This document shows, one piece after another, positions 1 to 9,766 of a stretch of 64,000 bases of DNA. Under the pieces are notes generated by a model. It ran no database searches and was not told the origin of the DNA. It was given only the letters and a program-made list of their open reading frames with translations. The translations under genes were made by a program, and so were the position numbers. The stretch comes from Combretum micranthum. Its lineage: Eukaryota > Streptophyta > Magnoliopsida > Myrtales > Combretaceae. Within the stretch, counting starts at the first letter, position 1, and each line of letters begins with the position of its first letter. The stretch covers positions 186,001 to 250,000 of the forward strand of contig JAMXBD010001449.1 of the NCBI GenBank assembly GCA_024138025.1, read 5' to 3'.

Positions 1-1855
1 TTTTTTCTCTCAAGTCTTTCATCTCAAACTCTCTGCTCAACTGAAGTTTAATCTTTTTAATTACTCCTTTATCCTTGGCTGCTCTCAACATGTCATCAAC
101 ATATAAGAGTAGATATAAAAAAAAAAAAACCCATCATCACATTTCTTGAAATAGACATAACTATCAAAATTGCTTCTCCTGAAATCATGAGAAGTCATAA
201 ATGAGTCAAACCTCTTGTACCACTATCTTGGTGATTACTTCAAGACATAAAGAGACTTTCTTAACATACAAACATGGTCCTCTTTTCCTAGTACCACAAA
301 GCCCTCTGGCTGTTGCATGTACATATCTTCATCAAGCTCTCCATGTAAGAAAGGTGTCTTCACATCTAACTATTCTAACTCAAGATCTTGCAAAGCTACA
401 ATACCTAGTAATGCTCTAATCGAGCTATGTTTTATAATAGGAGAAACACATTAGTAAAATCAACACCTGGTATTTGACTGTAGACCTTTGCAACAAGTCT
501 TGTTTTACCTGGGTTTTTCAACTCCTATACCTTTTCTTCTTGAATATCCCTTTACACGAGCAGTCTTCTTCCTTTTAGAAAGCTTCACTAAATCCCATGT
601 ATAATTCTTTTGAAGGGATTCCATCTCCTCTTTCATAGCAATCATCTGCTTACCAAATTTGTCACAAGTAATAGCCTCTAAGTAAGTAGATGGCTACATA
701 TTAGAATCTATGTCCTCTGCTACATCATTCAAGCATAAGCTACCAAATCAACTTCTACATATCTCTACGGAGGCCTAACTTCTCTCCTAGGTCTATCTTT
801 AGCAATAGAGTACTACGATTGTGGTGGTATAATAATAAGTTGAGAAGTAGGCTTTGGTGTAGAACTTAAACCAATCTCAAACTCCACCTGCATGGTTGAT
901 TTCTATTGTGCTTTATCAAATGAAGTATTAGAAGATAAGTCACGTAACATAACTGTTCCATCAAAAATCACATCTTTACTAACAATGACTTTCTTCAATT
1001 CAAGAAACCATAACTTATATCCTTTAAGACCAAGCTTAAAACCAAGGAATATACATTTTAGATATCTAAGCTTAAGTTTCCTATTGTCAACATGAGCATA
1101 GGTAGGATAACCAAATATCTTCAACTCAGAATAATTAGCAAGAGTACCAAACCATACCTCTTATGTAGCCTTCTTCTCAGTTGCAGTTGATGGAGACCTA
1201 TTAATCAAATAACATGCTATAGAAGCTACTTCAGCCCAGAATGAGTTCAGTAAATAAGCATTAGAAAGCATACATTTAACTTTTTCCATAATAGTCCTAT
1301 TCATCCATTCCGCTACCCCGTTTTGTTGAGTTGTACTAGCAACTGTTAGATGACTCATAATTCTCTTTGACTTACATAAAACATTAAAATCATTATAACA
1401 GAACATAAAACTGTTATAAGTGCAAAGATACTTTACATGTTTCCTAATTTGTTTCTCAATCATCGTCTTCCACTCCTTAAAGATGGGTAGAACATCATTT
1501 TTTATTTCAAGAAAAATACCCAAACTCTTCTAGAGAAATCATCAATGATGGTTAGCATGTAAACAATACCTCCACTTGAAGGCACTCTAGATGACTCCCA
1601 AAGATTAGAATGGATATAATCAAGAATACCCTTTGTATTGTGAGTACTTGTCGTGAATTTGACTCTCTTTTACTTCTCGAAGACGCAGTGTTCACAAAAC
1701 TTCAATTTGTTGATTGCTTCCCCATCAAGAAGTCCTCCTCTACTCAATTCAACCATACCAGCTTCACTCATATGGCCTAGATACATATGCCAAAGTCTAG
1801 TAGCATCTTCATCTGACAAAGAAGAAAAAGTGATGGCTGCATCACCAGCAACCAT
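1..1855 (-). pseudogene. copia-1 pol remnant: pre-integrase, integrase core and reverse transcriptase
   Basis: Minus-strand fragments in order: a pre-integrase segment at 1670-1855 with the LWHMYLGHMSEAGM signature; an integrase core at 1161-1523 containing QQNGVAEWMNRTIMEKVKCM and the NRSPS motif; an integrase C-terminal piece at 903-1124 (KIFGYPTYAHVDNRKLKLR); and RT near the left edge, where the reverse complement of about 88-112 reads LLLYVDDM, the copia catalytic YVDD box. Several stops and frameshifts separate the pieces. The sequence between 120 and 900 is RT and connector homology without a long open frame. This is a decayed polyprotein, not a host gene. Confidence 0.85.
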
Positions 1856-2257
1856 AGAACCTTGTAGAACATATAGGTTAGCATTCCTTTTTTATCCCTT
1901 CATCACCACAAGAGATCCTTTACTAATCTTCATAACTCCACCTTCACTAGCATATTTGTACCCTTTTGTATGAAGAGTACTCAAAGAAATCAAATTTCTC
2001 TTCAACTCAGCCACATGTCTCAAAATCACCAAGAGTCTTGACAACACCACATTTTAATTTTGATGGTACCGATACCTACAACCCTGCAAGAAGTGTTATT
2101 ACCTAACAGGACAACACCCTTGGATACCTTTTCATATGTTAAAAACCAGTCCCGATTGGGAACATATGAGAAATACAGCAAGAATCCAAAAATCACTCCT
2201 CATTAGTTTGAGGATCATCATTAAAAGCAAGAAGTTATCCACCACTATGATCTTCAG

Positions 2258-3080
2258 CTACATCAGCTTCAACAGATTTTTCTGGTTGTTTCCCCTTTTG
2301 ATTTTCAGCATCTCTCTTATTTTTATTCTGCAACTTATAGCATTCAGATTTGATGTGTCCTTTCTTCTTGCAATATCTATAAATCTTATCCCTATTTGTT
2401 GATTTTGATCTTCCTCTTGAATTACCACTAGAATTGTATTCCTGACTCCTACCATGAGTAACAAGCCCCTCTACCTGAGCCTCAAGTCTAATTACAAGAT
2501 GTTATATCTTCTTAAAAGAAGCCGAATCATCATAAACTTCCTCTATGGTAAGTGAATCTTGACTATACAAAATTATGTCTCTAAATTTTGAATTAAAGGG
2601 AGGTAGCAAACATAATAAAATTAAAGCTAAATCCTTCTCATCATACTTAACTTCTAAAGTTTTCAAATCAGAAACAATTTCTTTATAGATGGTCAAGTGA
2701 TCTTCTAGAGACCTATCTTCAGTCAAATGATGTGAATATAATCATTGCTTCAAATGCAATTTACTGGTCAAACTCTTTGTCATACATAACTACTCCAATT
2801 TCATCCATAACCTTGCAGTTGTCTTCTTCTTCAACACATCTTGTAATATCTGATTTGATAAATGAAGATGAATTTGAGAAAAGGCTTTTTTATCCTAACG
2901 TTGCTTTTCTTCCAGTGACCATGGCACAGGCATTTTATCAAATCCTAACAGAGCATCATCCAAATCCATCTATGCAAGAACCACTCGCATCTTGCCATAG
3001 TGAAAATCTTGTGTTGCAATCTAACAACGGGATATCATACTTCACTATTGCCATTGCAGAGAAAACAAAACCAAAACTTT
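2258..3080 (-). pseudogene. copia-1 gag remnant (UBN2-like, with zinc knuckle)
   Basis: The minus frame at 2502-2726 reads SLEDHLTIYKEIVSDLKTLE and then LILLCLLPPFNSKFRDIILY, the central part of the copia capsid domain (UBN2-like). The minus frame at 2258-2464 covers the zinc-knuckle neighbourhood, where basic residues surround a cysteine-containing segment. The N-terminal gag region, toward 3080, is shifted out of frame. It sits directly downstream of the primer-binding site, as expected for gag. Frames are interrupted, so this is a remnant. Confidence 0.75.
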
Positions 3081-3094
3081 GGCTCTGGTACTAG
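3081..3094 (-). other. copia-1 primer-binding site
   Basis: On the minus strand the sequence just inside the LTR reads CTAGTACCAGAGCC, close to the TGGTATCAGAGCC motif complementary to initiator methionine tRNA that plant copia elements use. It lies directly next to the LTR end (ATATCA on the minus strand), which fixes the inner LTR boundary. Confidence 0.65.
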
Positions 3095-3096
3095 TT

Positions 3097-3541
3097 TGAT
3101 ATAAATGGATCTGACAAGTAATGGCAAAAATAAAATCAAAGCGATAAAGTAAAACACACATAAGATTTACGTGGAAACATTTGCGGGAAAAACTACAGGC
3201 AGAAGAGAGAGGAATTCACTAGTGTTGAAGAAGGAGTACAAACGGATGTGTATACAAGTGATCTCACAAACTGCACACACAGCATACACACACACACACA
3301 CACACATATGTATGTATGTGTGAAATTGAGCGTATTAGCTAGTCAGTGGTTTTGAGGAGTAGGCTAGTAGTGTATAATATGGAGGCTGGCAACTTTGAAC
3401 TGCCTTCACAAAAGCTTGCTATCATAAGAAACTTCCAAAATTCAAAGGAATTCAAGGCCAACCTTAAGGCCGGTGATATAGACATGAAAGCTGGTGACCT
3501 TCATCGTAAAGCTGGTTGCTTTGACTGAATTTGAGTCACAC
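3097..3541 (-). repeat. copia-1 5' LTR
   Basis: The stretch between the primer-binding site and the resumption of receptor homology. On the minus strand it begins TGTGACTC and ends ATATCA. It contains the segment ACGTGGAAACATTTGCGGG and the following AGAAGAGAGAGGAATTCACT, a pattern common near the R/U5 region of copia LTRs, and a CA/TATG microsatellite at about 3287-3322. The partner LTR is off-window, so identity between LTRs and relative age cannot be judged. Confidence 0.7.
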
Positions 3542-3609
3542 ATCCAACGTGAGTGATTTCACTTGTTATTGTCTTAGTAGCTCAACTTTGTCTAGCTACT
3601 TAGGATCAA
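3542..3609 (+). pseudogene. LRK10L unit A: last part of the ectodomain exon
   Basis: Directly after the copia-1 LTR the plus strand reads DFTCYCLSSSTLSSYLGS, closely matching the end of the ectodomain exon in unit E (DFACYCSGGSSTLSTCLGS). This is the cysteine-rich WAK_assoc tail that precedes the linker exon. The last cysteine is tyrosine here. A splice donor (GTATCG) follows at 3610, at the place and phase used in unit E. All upstream ectodomain sequence is separated from this piece by the retrotransposon, so the exon is disrupted. The rest, if it survives, lies left of the window. Confidence 0.8.
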
Positions 3610-5876
3610 GTATCGTATTTTAGGATGCAAGTAAGCAATTGCTTAATGTTAGTCCTAAATTTGAATCTCTTAATTTTTTTCATCTTCATTATTATCAATT
3701 ATAAATTAATAATTAAATCTATCTAGATTCTTAAAACTTTATAATATAATTATTATATATTTTTTCTTTTATATAATTTCAATTATTAATTATATACATA
3801 GAGTAGCACCTTAAATTGGTAAATTTTTACTCACTCTTTAATTCAATCACTATTACTCTAGTCCCTCCATAGGAAATTACACTAACCTATATATATATAT
3901 ATGTATATATATATTTGATTAGATTTTCAAGTTTATGATTTCAATCTATTACTTAGTAGAAAGTATGTGACATTAATTGGGTTTTCTTTAAATCCATGCA
4001 TGTATGTACTCGATGTTTACTATCTATTATTTTTCGCCAACCTATGTTCATCCCTATTAGAATTAAGGTTAGGGTATAAATGAGTTAAGTCAAGTCAAGC
4101 TTAGCTTTTAGAAGTTTAGGCATGACTTGTTCAAAAATTATCGATCTTAAGCCAAGCCTTGTTTCGAGCCTAAAATTTAGGCTCTAGCTCAACTCATTTA
4201 TAAATCAAGTTAAACTCGAGCCAAGCTAAGCCAAACTTTTTTATTAAGTCAAACTAAGTTTTTATCAAGCTTGAAATTCAAGATTGAATTTGACTCATTT
4301 AGATAGCTCATTTTCCATTCAAGTTATCCATATCTTTTTTTTTTTTAACTACAAAATAATATATAAGAGCCATTACATATAGACATATAAATTAAATAGA
4401 ATTTGATAATTGTTGTTTTAATTATGTATCTATATATAATATATCATAAAAACAAAACTCATAAGCTTACTAATGAGTTTGTTCAAGTGCCTACTCATGA
4501 GCTTAAACAAGCTTATCCTCAAGCTAATTTGCAAGACTAAATTAAAATTCAAGCTCAACTCATTTACAAATCAAGAACAAACTGAGTTAAGAGTTGAGCT
4601 TAATGTAAGTTGACTAGATCTCGAGAAGGTCGCATACAACTCCATTCGTTCACATTCCTTTCTAATTTATGAGGACCACGTAGGATACCCATCAATTCCT
4701 TTTTATTTTCCTTTCATACCTACTACCGATTCTTGAAGGAAGGGATGTAAAATTTAAACCTGACCATTAATTGGAAAATAAGAAAAACACAAAACCTATA
4801 AATATAGAAGAATTGGTATTTTGATTTTAATTGATTTTTTAAATTATTATGTAAATTCTTATTACTAATTTCTATATATGATTGAACTTTTAAAGATTAA
4901 AGATACTACCCGGATAACTCCGTCTAAAGTGATTATCCACTTAGCTTATTTTTTATCGATCATGAACTATTATGTGTCTTAAATTATTATTTGATGATGG
5001 TATCCTACTTATGATACGAGAATAAATGAAAATACATTTTTAAGGTAAAATTAATATGGGTAATGAATTAAAAGATCAATTAAAGTTCAATTATCAAATA
5101 TGATATTCACCCTTCTCAAATAAAGAAAATAGATCTCAACCTTCACTACACTTGGCCCATAGTTCTTCAATGCTATGGGATAGAAGATTTGCTTAGCTTT
5201 TGCATTATGAGAACAACAATACTTTTTAAGTACCTTTTTGGATGATAGAGTAAGTGTTAAGTGTTGGGGTTTGATATCTCAATTTAGAATTTAAGCAACC
5301 TTGAAAGAGCCAAAATGTAAGAGTTTGAGTTTTTAAATATTTTTTTTTTTCCTTTGGTATTTCTACTAGAAGATTATAGGTCAAGTCGATTTTAACTCAT
5401 ATGATCAAAGTGCAAAAATCTAACCTCTTCCCACATTTATATATATGGAACATTAAGCTAAATAAATGAGTTAATGTATATCATTTTCTAATAAATGTCA
5501 ACTAAGCCAGGATCCACGTTTCTAAAAGGCATGTCATACTGAATTTTTCATATTTGAATTGTTTTTGTATTATTTAAAATTTACTCAGATATCCCTATAA
5601 TCTATCCAAAATATCACCTAATATTTTCATTAGATTTGAGAAGAAGTAAAAGAAACTTTAAAACATGTAGTATGTGTGTCCACTCAAAGTTGTTCATACT
5701 ATATTCCTTTTGAAATAGCAAATAAAGGATACAAATATGTTATTTATTAGCTATTTCATTAACATTAATAGAAAAAAAATCCTTTAGAAATCTTCTCTTT
5801 GATTTCCTTTTTTCTCAATAACATCTTCCTTGGGTCATGTATAAGCAAATAAATTTAATTTGTCTTTTATATGCAG
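3610..5876 (+). other. Intron 1 of LRK10L unit A
   Basis: AT-rich intron sequence without coding signal. Blocks at 3690-3960 (for example around CCCTCCATAGGAAATTACAC) and at about 4913-5280 reappear in the same order in unit F (about 51000-51300 and 51610-52500), and more weakly in unit E (about 54540-54760 and 55260-55500). This supports common descent of the units including their introns. A dispersed repeat at 4085-4620 interrupts it. Confidence 0.7.
4085..4620. repeat. Dispersed repeat, copy 1 (AAGCTCAA / CGAGCCAAGC-rich)
   Basis: A block full of short AGCTCAA, AAGCTTG and GAGCCAAGC words in both orientations, flanking an AT-rich centre. A second copy lies at 40330-40880 with the same order: a central ACTCATTTAGATAG-like word, then a T-run, then AACTACAAAATAATATATAAGAG, then a second GAGCTT-rich arm. 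No coding capacity. It may be a non-autonomous DNA element; the class is not resolved. Confidence 0.6.
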
Positions 5877-5912
5877 GATCAATCCTCAAGAAATGGCATA
5901 AGATTGTTGCAG
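5877..5912 (+). pseudogene. LRK10L unit A: 36-nt linker exon
   Basis: A short exon between TATGCAG and GTAACTTC. Read in phase 1 it gives SILKKWHKIVA, the juxtamembrane linker before the transmembrane segment. Unit E has an equivalent exon of exactly the same length (56443-56478, PKHGKWIMIFT) with the same phase and the conserved KW pair. It is open here but belongs to a gene whose other exons are broken. Confidence 0.75.
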
Positions 5913-6702
5913 GTAACTTCTAGTTGCAAGTAGCTTTTATATTCTACCCCAAAAATTGCTCCCATGAAAGTAGAAGATATATTTGTATTGCTTAAATAAT
6001 GATTAATGTTGCATATGTTACCTCACATTTTTACAAATATGCAATGAACTATCTAAACTTAAAAGTAGCCAATCTAATGCCTAATAAGAGTATTCATATT
6101 CATTAATACTACATCTTTAATTTTGTTAGCCAAGCAAACACTCCCAGTGAATGGAAAAGTGATATGTGTCAAGTAACCAATTAAAAAAATGATAATTAAG
6201 CAAGTGTTTTAACACACACATTATCCAATTAAACAATCAAGTAAGCATATTAAATCCCAACAACTTTAATGTATGTATTAATTCACTTGCTTAATTGTTT
6301 AATATTTAGGCTTTTTTATTAGCTACTTAACACATATCACTTCCCCATTTGTTAGGAATGCTAATTCATTAAATAAAGTTAATTCGATAGATGATGTAGT
6401 ATTAATAAACGCAAAAGCATTAATTAAATATTAAATTGACTATTGTAAAGTTTATGTAGTTAATTGTACATTTGATGAAAGTTTAGGTACCAACCATGAT
6501 ATTAACCCTTCAAACAATCAAGCATCCACAAAAAAGACCTACACATGGCATGGTATCTAACTCATTATGCCTTGTATCCAATAGTCTAGCTTATGCCACA
6601 TAAGAGCCTTTTGTAGATGGGAATTTATAGATAGTAGATTTGATTAAACTAGTTGTAGTTCATATTATAAAAACCTGACATATTGTGCTTGTTTGTATGC
6701 AG
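5913..6702 (+). other. Intron 2 of LRK10L unit A
   Basis: AT-rich intron, bounded by GTAACTTC and TTGTATGCAG. Its last 200 bases (CATCCACAAAAAAGACCTAC and onward) match the same place before the kinase exon of unit E (about 56567-56734). The middle, about 6120-6350, holds an imperfect inverted repeat (AAGTGATATGTGTCAAGTAACC near 6160 against its near reverse complement at about 6320-6345), so a small foldback element may be inserted here. Confidence 0.6.
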
Positions 6703-7846
6703 TTTGTGTTGTAGCTCTTATTGGTATCACAACAATGATCCCCGTAATTTGGTTCTGCAAACATAAAAAATGGTCAGTTAATGAGGATAACAATAATAAT
6801 GTTGAAGCAGTTATCAACATGCACGAATTTCTTGCTCCTAAAAGATATAAATATTTTGAGTTGAAAAAAATAACCAACTCATTTACTGAAAAGATAGGTC
6901 AAGGAGGGTATGGAACTGTGTACAAAGGAAAGCTACCAAATGGTCGACTAGTTGCAGTAAAACTCCTCATTGAGTCTAAAGCTCATGGAGAAGAATTCAT
7001 AAATGAAGTTGTGAGCATTAGCAGGACTTCCATATCAATGTTGTTAGCCTACTGGGCTTTTGTTATGAGAGGAACAAAAGAGCTCTTATTTATGAATTCT
7101 TGCCAAATGGTTCTCTAGACAAATTTATACCACTTGAAGGAGCGTTGCATACAAGTTTGACAATAGACTGGAAGATATTACACCAAATTGTAGTAGGCAT
7201 TGCTCGAGGACTAGAATACCTTCATCGAGGTTGCAAAACTAGGATTTTACACTTTGACATAAAACCTCAAAATATTTTGTTAGATAAAGATTTCATCCCA
7301 AAAATTTCAGATTTTGGACTTGCTAAGCTTTGCTTAGGAAATGAAAGTATGGTTTCTTTGCTAGGAACAAGGGGAACATTTGGATACATTGCACCTGAAG
7401 TAATGTCAAGAAACTTTGGTAGAGTCTCTCATAAGTCTGATGTATATAGTTACGGGATGTTGGTTCTCGCAATGGTATGCGGTAAAAGTATCAATAATGA
7501 ACAACCATCTCATTCAAGTGATTTGTATTTTCCATGCTACATCTACAAGCAACTTGAGCCAAATAGGGATTTTAAATTTCAAGGTATCGTGACAAATGAA
7601 GAAGAAGAGATTGCAAGAAAGTTGATTCTTATAAGTTTTTGGTGCATTCAAACTAATCCATCTAGTCGGCCATCAATAACTGAAGTTATAGACATGTTAG
7701 AAGGAAGTCTTCACTCCCTGAGCATGCCTCCCAAACCTTTCCTAACTGATCCAGCAAGTCAACATCAAAACCTCGTCATGGCCTCACATCCAAATTCCTA
7801 CAATAAGATTGCTGAAGAGGAAGAGTCTATCCTTGTTGGTAGATAG
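6703..7846 (+). pseudogene. LRK10L unit A: transmembrane + serine/threonine kinase exon, one frameshift
   Basis: This exon codes a transmembrane helix ([18 protein letters not shown]) followed by a full receptor-like kinase domain. Visible motifs: glycine loop [14 protein letters not shown]-binding lysine in VAVKLL, catalytic loop [14 protein letters not shown], magnesium-binding SDFGLAK, and the activation-segment end GYIAPEVMS. The aspartate of the catalytic loop is preceded by phenylalanine, so it is a non-RD kinase, as is usual for LRK10L. The acceptor phase matches the linker exon. One base is missing near 7032: unit E has TCCCATGTC where A has TCCATATC. The frame is lost after ISRTS and resumes in another frame through to the stop at 7844-7846. 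Otherwise the domain is complete and close to unit E. With its ectodomain cut by copia-1 it is best called a pseudogene. The single-base lesion alone could be a sequencing error. Confidence 0.85.
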
Positions 7847-8826
7847 GAATTGGGAATCTATAAAATGAGGATGTACTATTAGGATGTATCTTGAAGTTTC
7901 ATTGGTAAATTTAGTCTTACAGGTGAATATGCAAAATAAGAACATACTGAAGTTTTGAAATGCTTAAATTTGTACGATTACTTTCTCTCATTCATGTTGT
8001 TATATGAAATATAAATCAAATTCAAATTAGATTGCTTCATTAGTTTCCAAAATAGTTTATGTACACATTTTTGTACAAAACTAGACTTTTATTGTAGATT
8101 TTATATGGAAAAGAGACAAAAAAAATATGTGGATGTAGAAGATGTATTTTACAATTTAGGGAGAACTTTACTTTCTTTGGAAAGGAAAAAAAAAATAATA
8201 GGTTAAAGAAGTTGTTGCCATCCTTTTTTTTTTATTCGTGCGACAGAGATTACTTCTAATTAGGTAGGGTAAATTAATGAACTTGGTGAAGTCCTATTTT
8301 TATGAGGGTTTATATACACTTATAATTAAATAGAAATAAAAAAAAAAGGAATTATATGCTTACTTTCCCCCTTTAGTTATTAAACGACTACTCTTATGCT
8401 TATTAATATTTAATGAAATTATGGTTTAAAAAAAAAAAATCTTATAATCACACCTATGCTATACAATAACTCTTAATTAATATAATTCACACTTATTGTC
8501 TTTAACTAACAATAATTCACGGAACATTTTGTTTTGCTACTTCAACAATGCCAAAAACCGACACCTCCCTCCCTCCTTCCCCCCATTATTACAAACATAA
8601 ACATGTGAAAAAAATGCCATTTTCACATTCCTTCCTTATATGGCTAAAGAAAAATAAATTAAAAAATTTTAAGAAAAGGAGAAAACACAAATAAAGTAAC
8701 AAAGAAGAATCCAATTCAAAGAAAGCCAGTTGTGCTCTTATTCAATATCCCATTCTTTTTTTCTTTTTCTCTCTCCCCTTGTCTCAAACAAATTCATCAA
8801 GCAAAAATTGAATAGAACACAAGTTC
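7847..8826 (+). other. 3' flank of unit A, shared with unit E
   Basis: Untranslated and intergenic sequence. Blocks such as GGGAATCTATAAAATGAGGATGTACTATTAGGATGTATC (split here by small differences) recur after unit E at 57918-57960, and the run from about 8265 to 8640 recurs at about 59645-59965. This marks the segmental duplication that made the two units. No further gene is seen. Confidence 0.6.
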
Positions 8827-9240
8827 ATGCAAAACCAAAAACACAAAACACCAACAGCTCTCGTCAATTGTAAACATACCACCATCATATCTACCCCCTT
8901 ACTCCAGCCACCAATACCAATGCCCCACACATCCCTCCTCCTCATGGCTACCATCTTTGCATGGTTTTCACTTTCACCACCACCTGTTCTGATAATGTCA
9001 CTTTCTCTTGCTCACAAACCTTCAATTGGGCCTATCCAGATTCTGCAACATCACATATCCTTTCACCAGCACTGACTGCCCTTCCTATTGCTCTCCTGAG
9101 TTCCAACTGAGTCGATGAGTCAACCTACTTGTCCTTCCACCTCTCCACTCTCTTTTAAATCCCTTCAACTCAACCAAGATCAGCACTCTTTCACGATAGC
9201 ATGTACCGACCTCTACAACAGTACTTGCACGATGGTTGTC
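8827..9240 (+). pseudogene. LRK10L unit X: first part of the ectodomain (signal peptide + GUB_WAK_bind), split
   Basis: A hydrophobic leader from the ATG at 8920 (MPHTSLLLMATIFAWFSLSP) resembles a signal peptide. Across frame changes the following sequence reads FNCG-like residues, then NITYPFTSTDCPSYCSPEFQ, which is the GUB_WAK_bind core with its paired cysteines. Further on come LNQDQHSFTIACTDLYNSTC residues in another frame. At least two frameshifts and a stop after the QLSR residues break it. Homology stops at about 9232, where a terminal-inverted-repeat element begins, and resumes at 14376. X is more divergent from A, D, E and F than these are from each other and looks like another LRK10L subgroup. 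Confidence 0.75.
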
Positions 9241-9354
9241 AAAATCACTAGTCAAATATACGTTTTTACAAGTTTATGACTTTTTATCTTCTTTTTTTTT
9301 CTTAATTAAAATGAATGCAAAATTGATTAGATGCAGATTTTAGGTTGAATTTAT

Positions 9355-9766
9355 TGGTTGCAAAAATATATTTGATATTGGAGGTCAATCACATAAACAA
9401 ATAAAGATGATAATGAAAAGGAGGATATCTTGTTATACAAATGATACAATTGTCCTTTTATAGGACTTGAACGGTGGTTAAAAAATATGAGCTAGGTAGT
9501 GCTAATGAAGTCTAGGCGGTGAACTTGTGGGAAACAAAAGCTCCTAAATGTTTCACAAGTCAACTAAGCATGCTATCCATGAGTTGTTTTGGCATGACAC
9601 CTAATAAACTAATTAAGACAATGAAACTCCAAATCATTCTTAATGTAAAAGCTCTAGAATTTTATACTATAGTCACCGCCATTTTTTGCTTCACATTCAA
9701 GCAAATCTCCACTGCCATCACTTGGTTCCAGAATTGCAAATTATAATTTAAATTTTTATTTTAACA
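9355..9766 (-). repeat. copia-2 3' LTR
   Basis: Left-hand LTR. It shares with 13826-14255 long segments such as CAATCACATAAACAAATAAA, TTGTCCTTTTATAGGAC and AACTAAGCATGCT. The two differ by many substitutions and small indels (the right copy has extra bases around its ATATCTCATATATTTAAAC segment), so the insertion is not recent. Confidence 0.85.

Larger units (their letters stand above)
1..3541 (-). mobile_element. Ty1/copia LTR retrotransposon (copia-1), truncated by the left window edge
   Basis: Read on the minus strand this is a copia element with its 5' LTR on the right (about 3097-3541), then a primer-binding site, gag, integrase and reverse transcriptase. The order gag-integrase-RT is diagnostic of Ty1/copia. 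RT runs off position 1, so RNase H and the 3' LTR lie outside the window. Frames are broken by stops and shifts throughout, so the element is not coding-competent. Its right end abuts the tail of an LRK10L ectodomain exon (unit A), so it inserted into that gene. The LTR outer edge is placed at 3540-3542 by the terminal CA and by where receptor homology resumes. The target-site duplication cannot be tested because the other end is missing. Confidence 0.9.
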
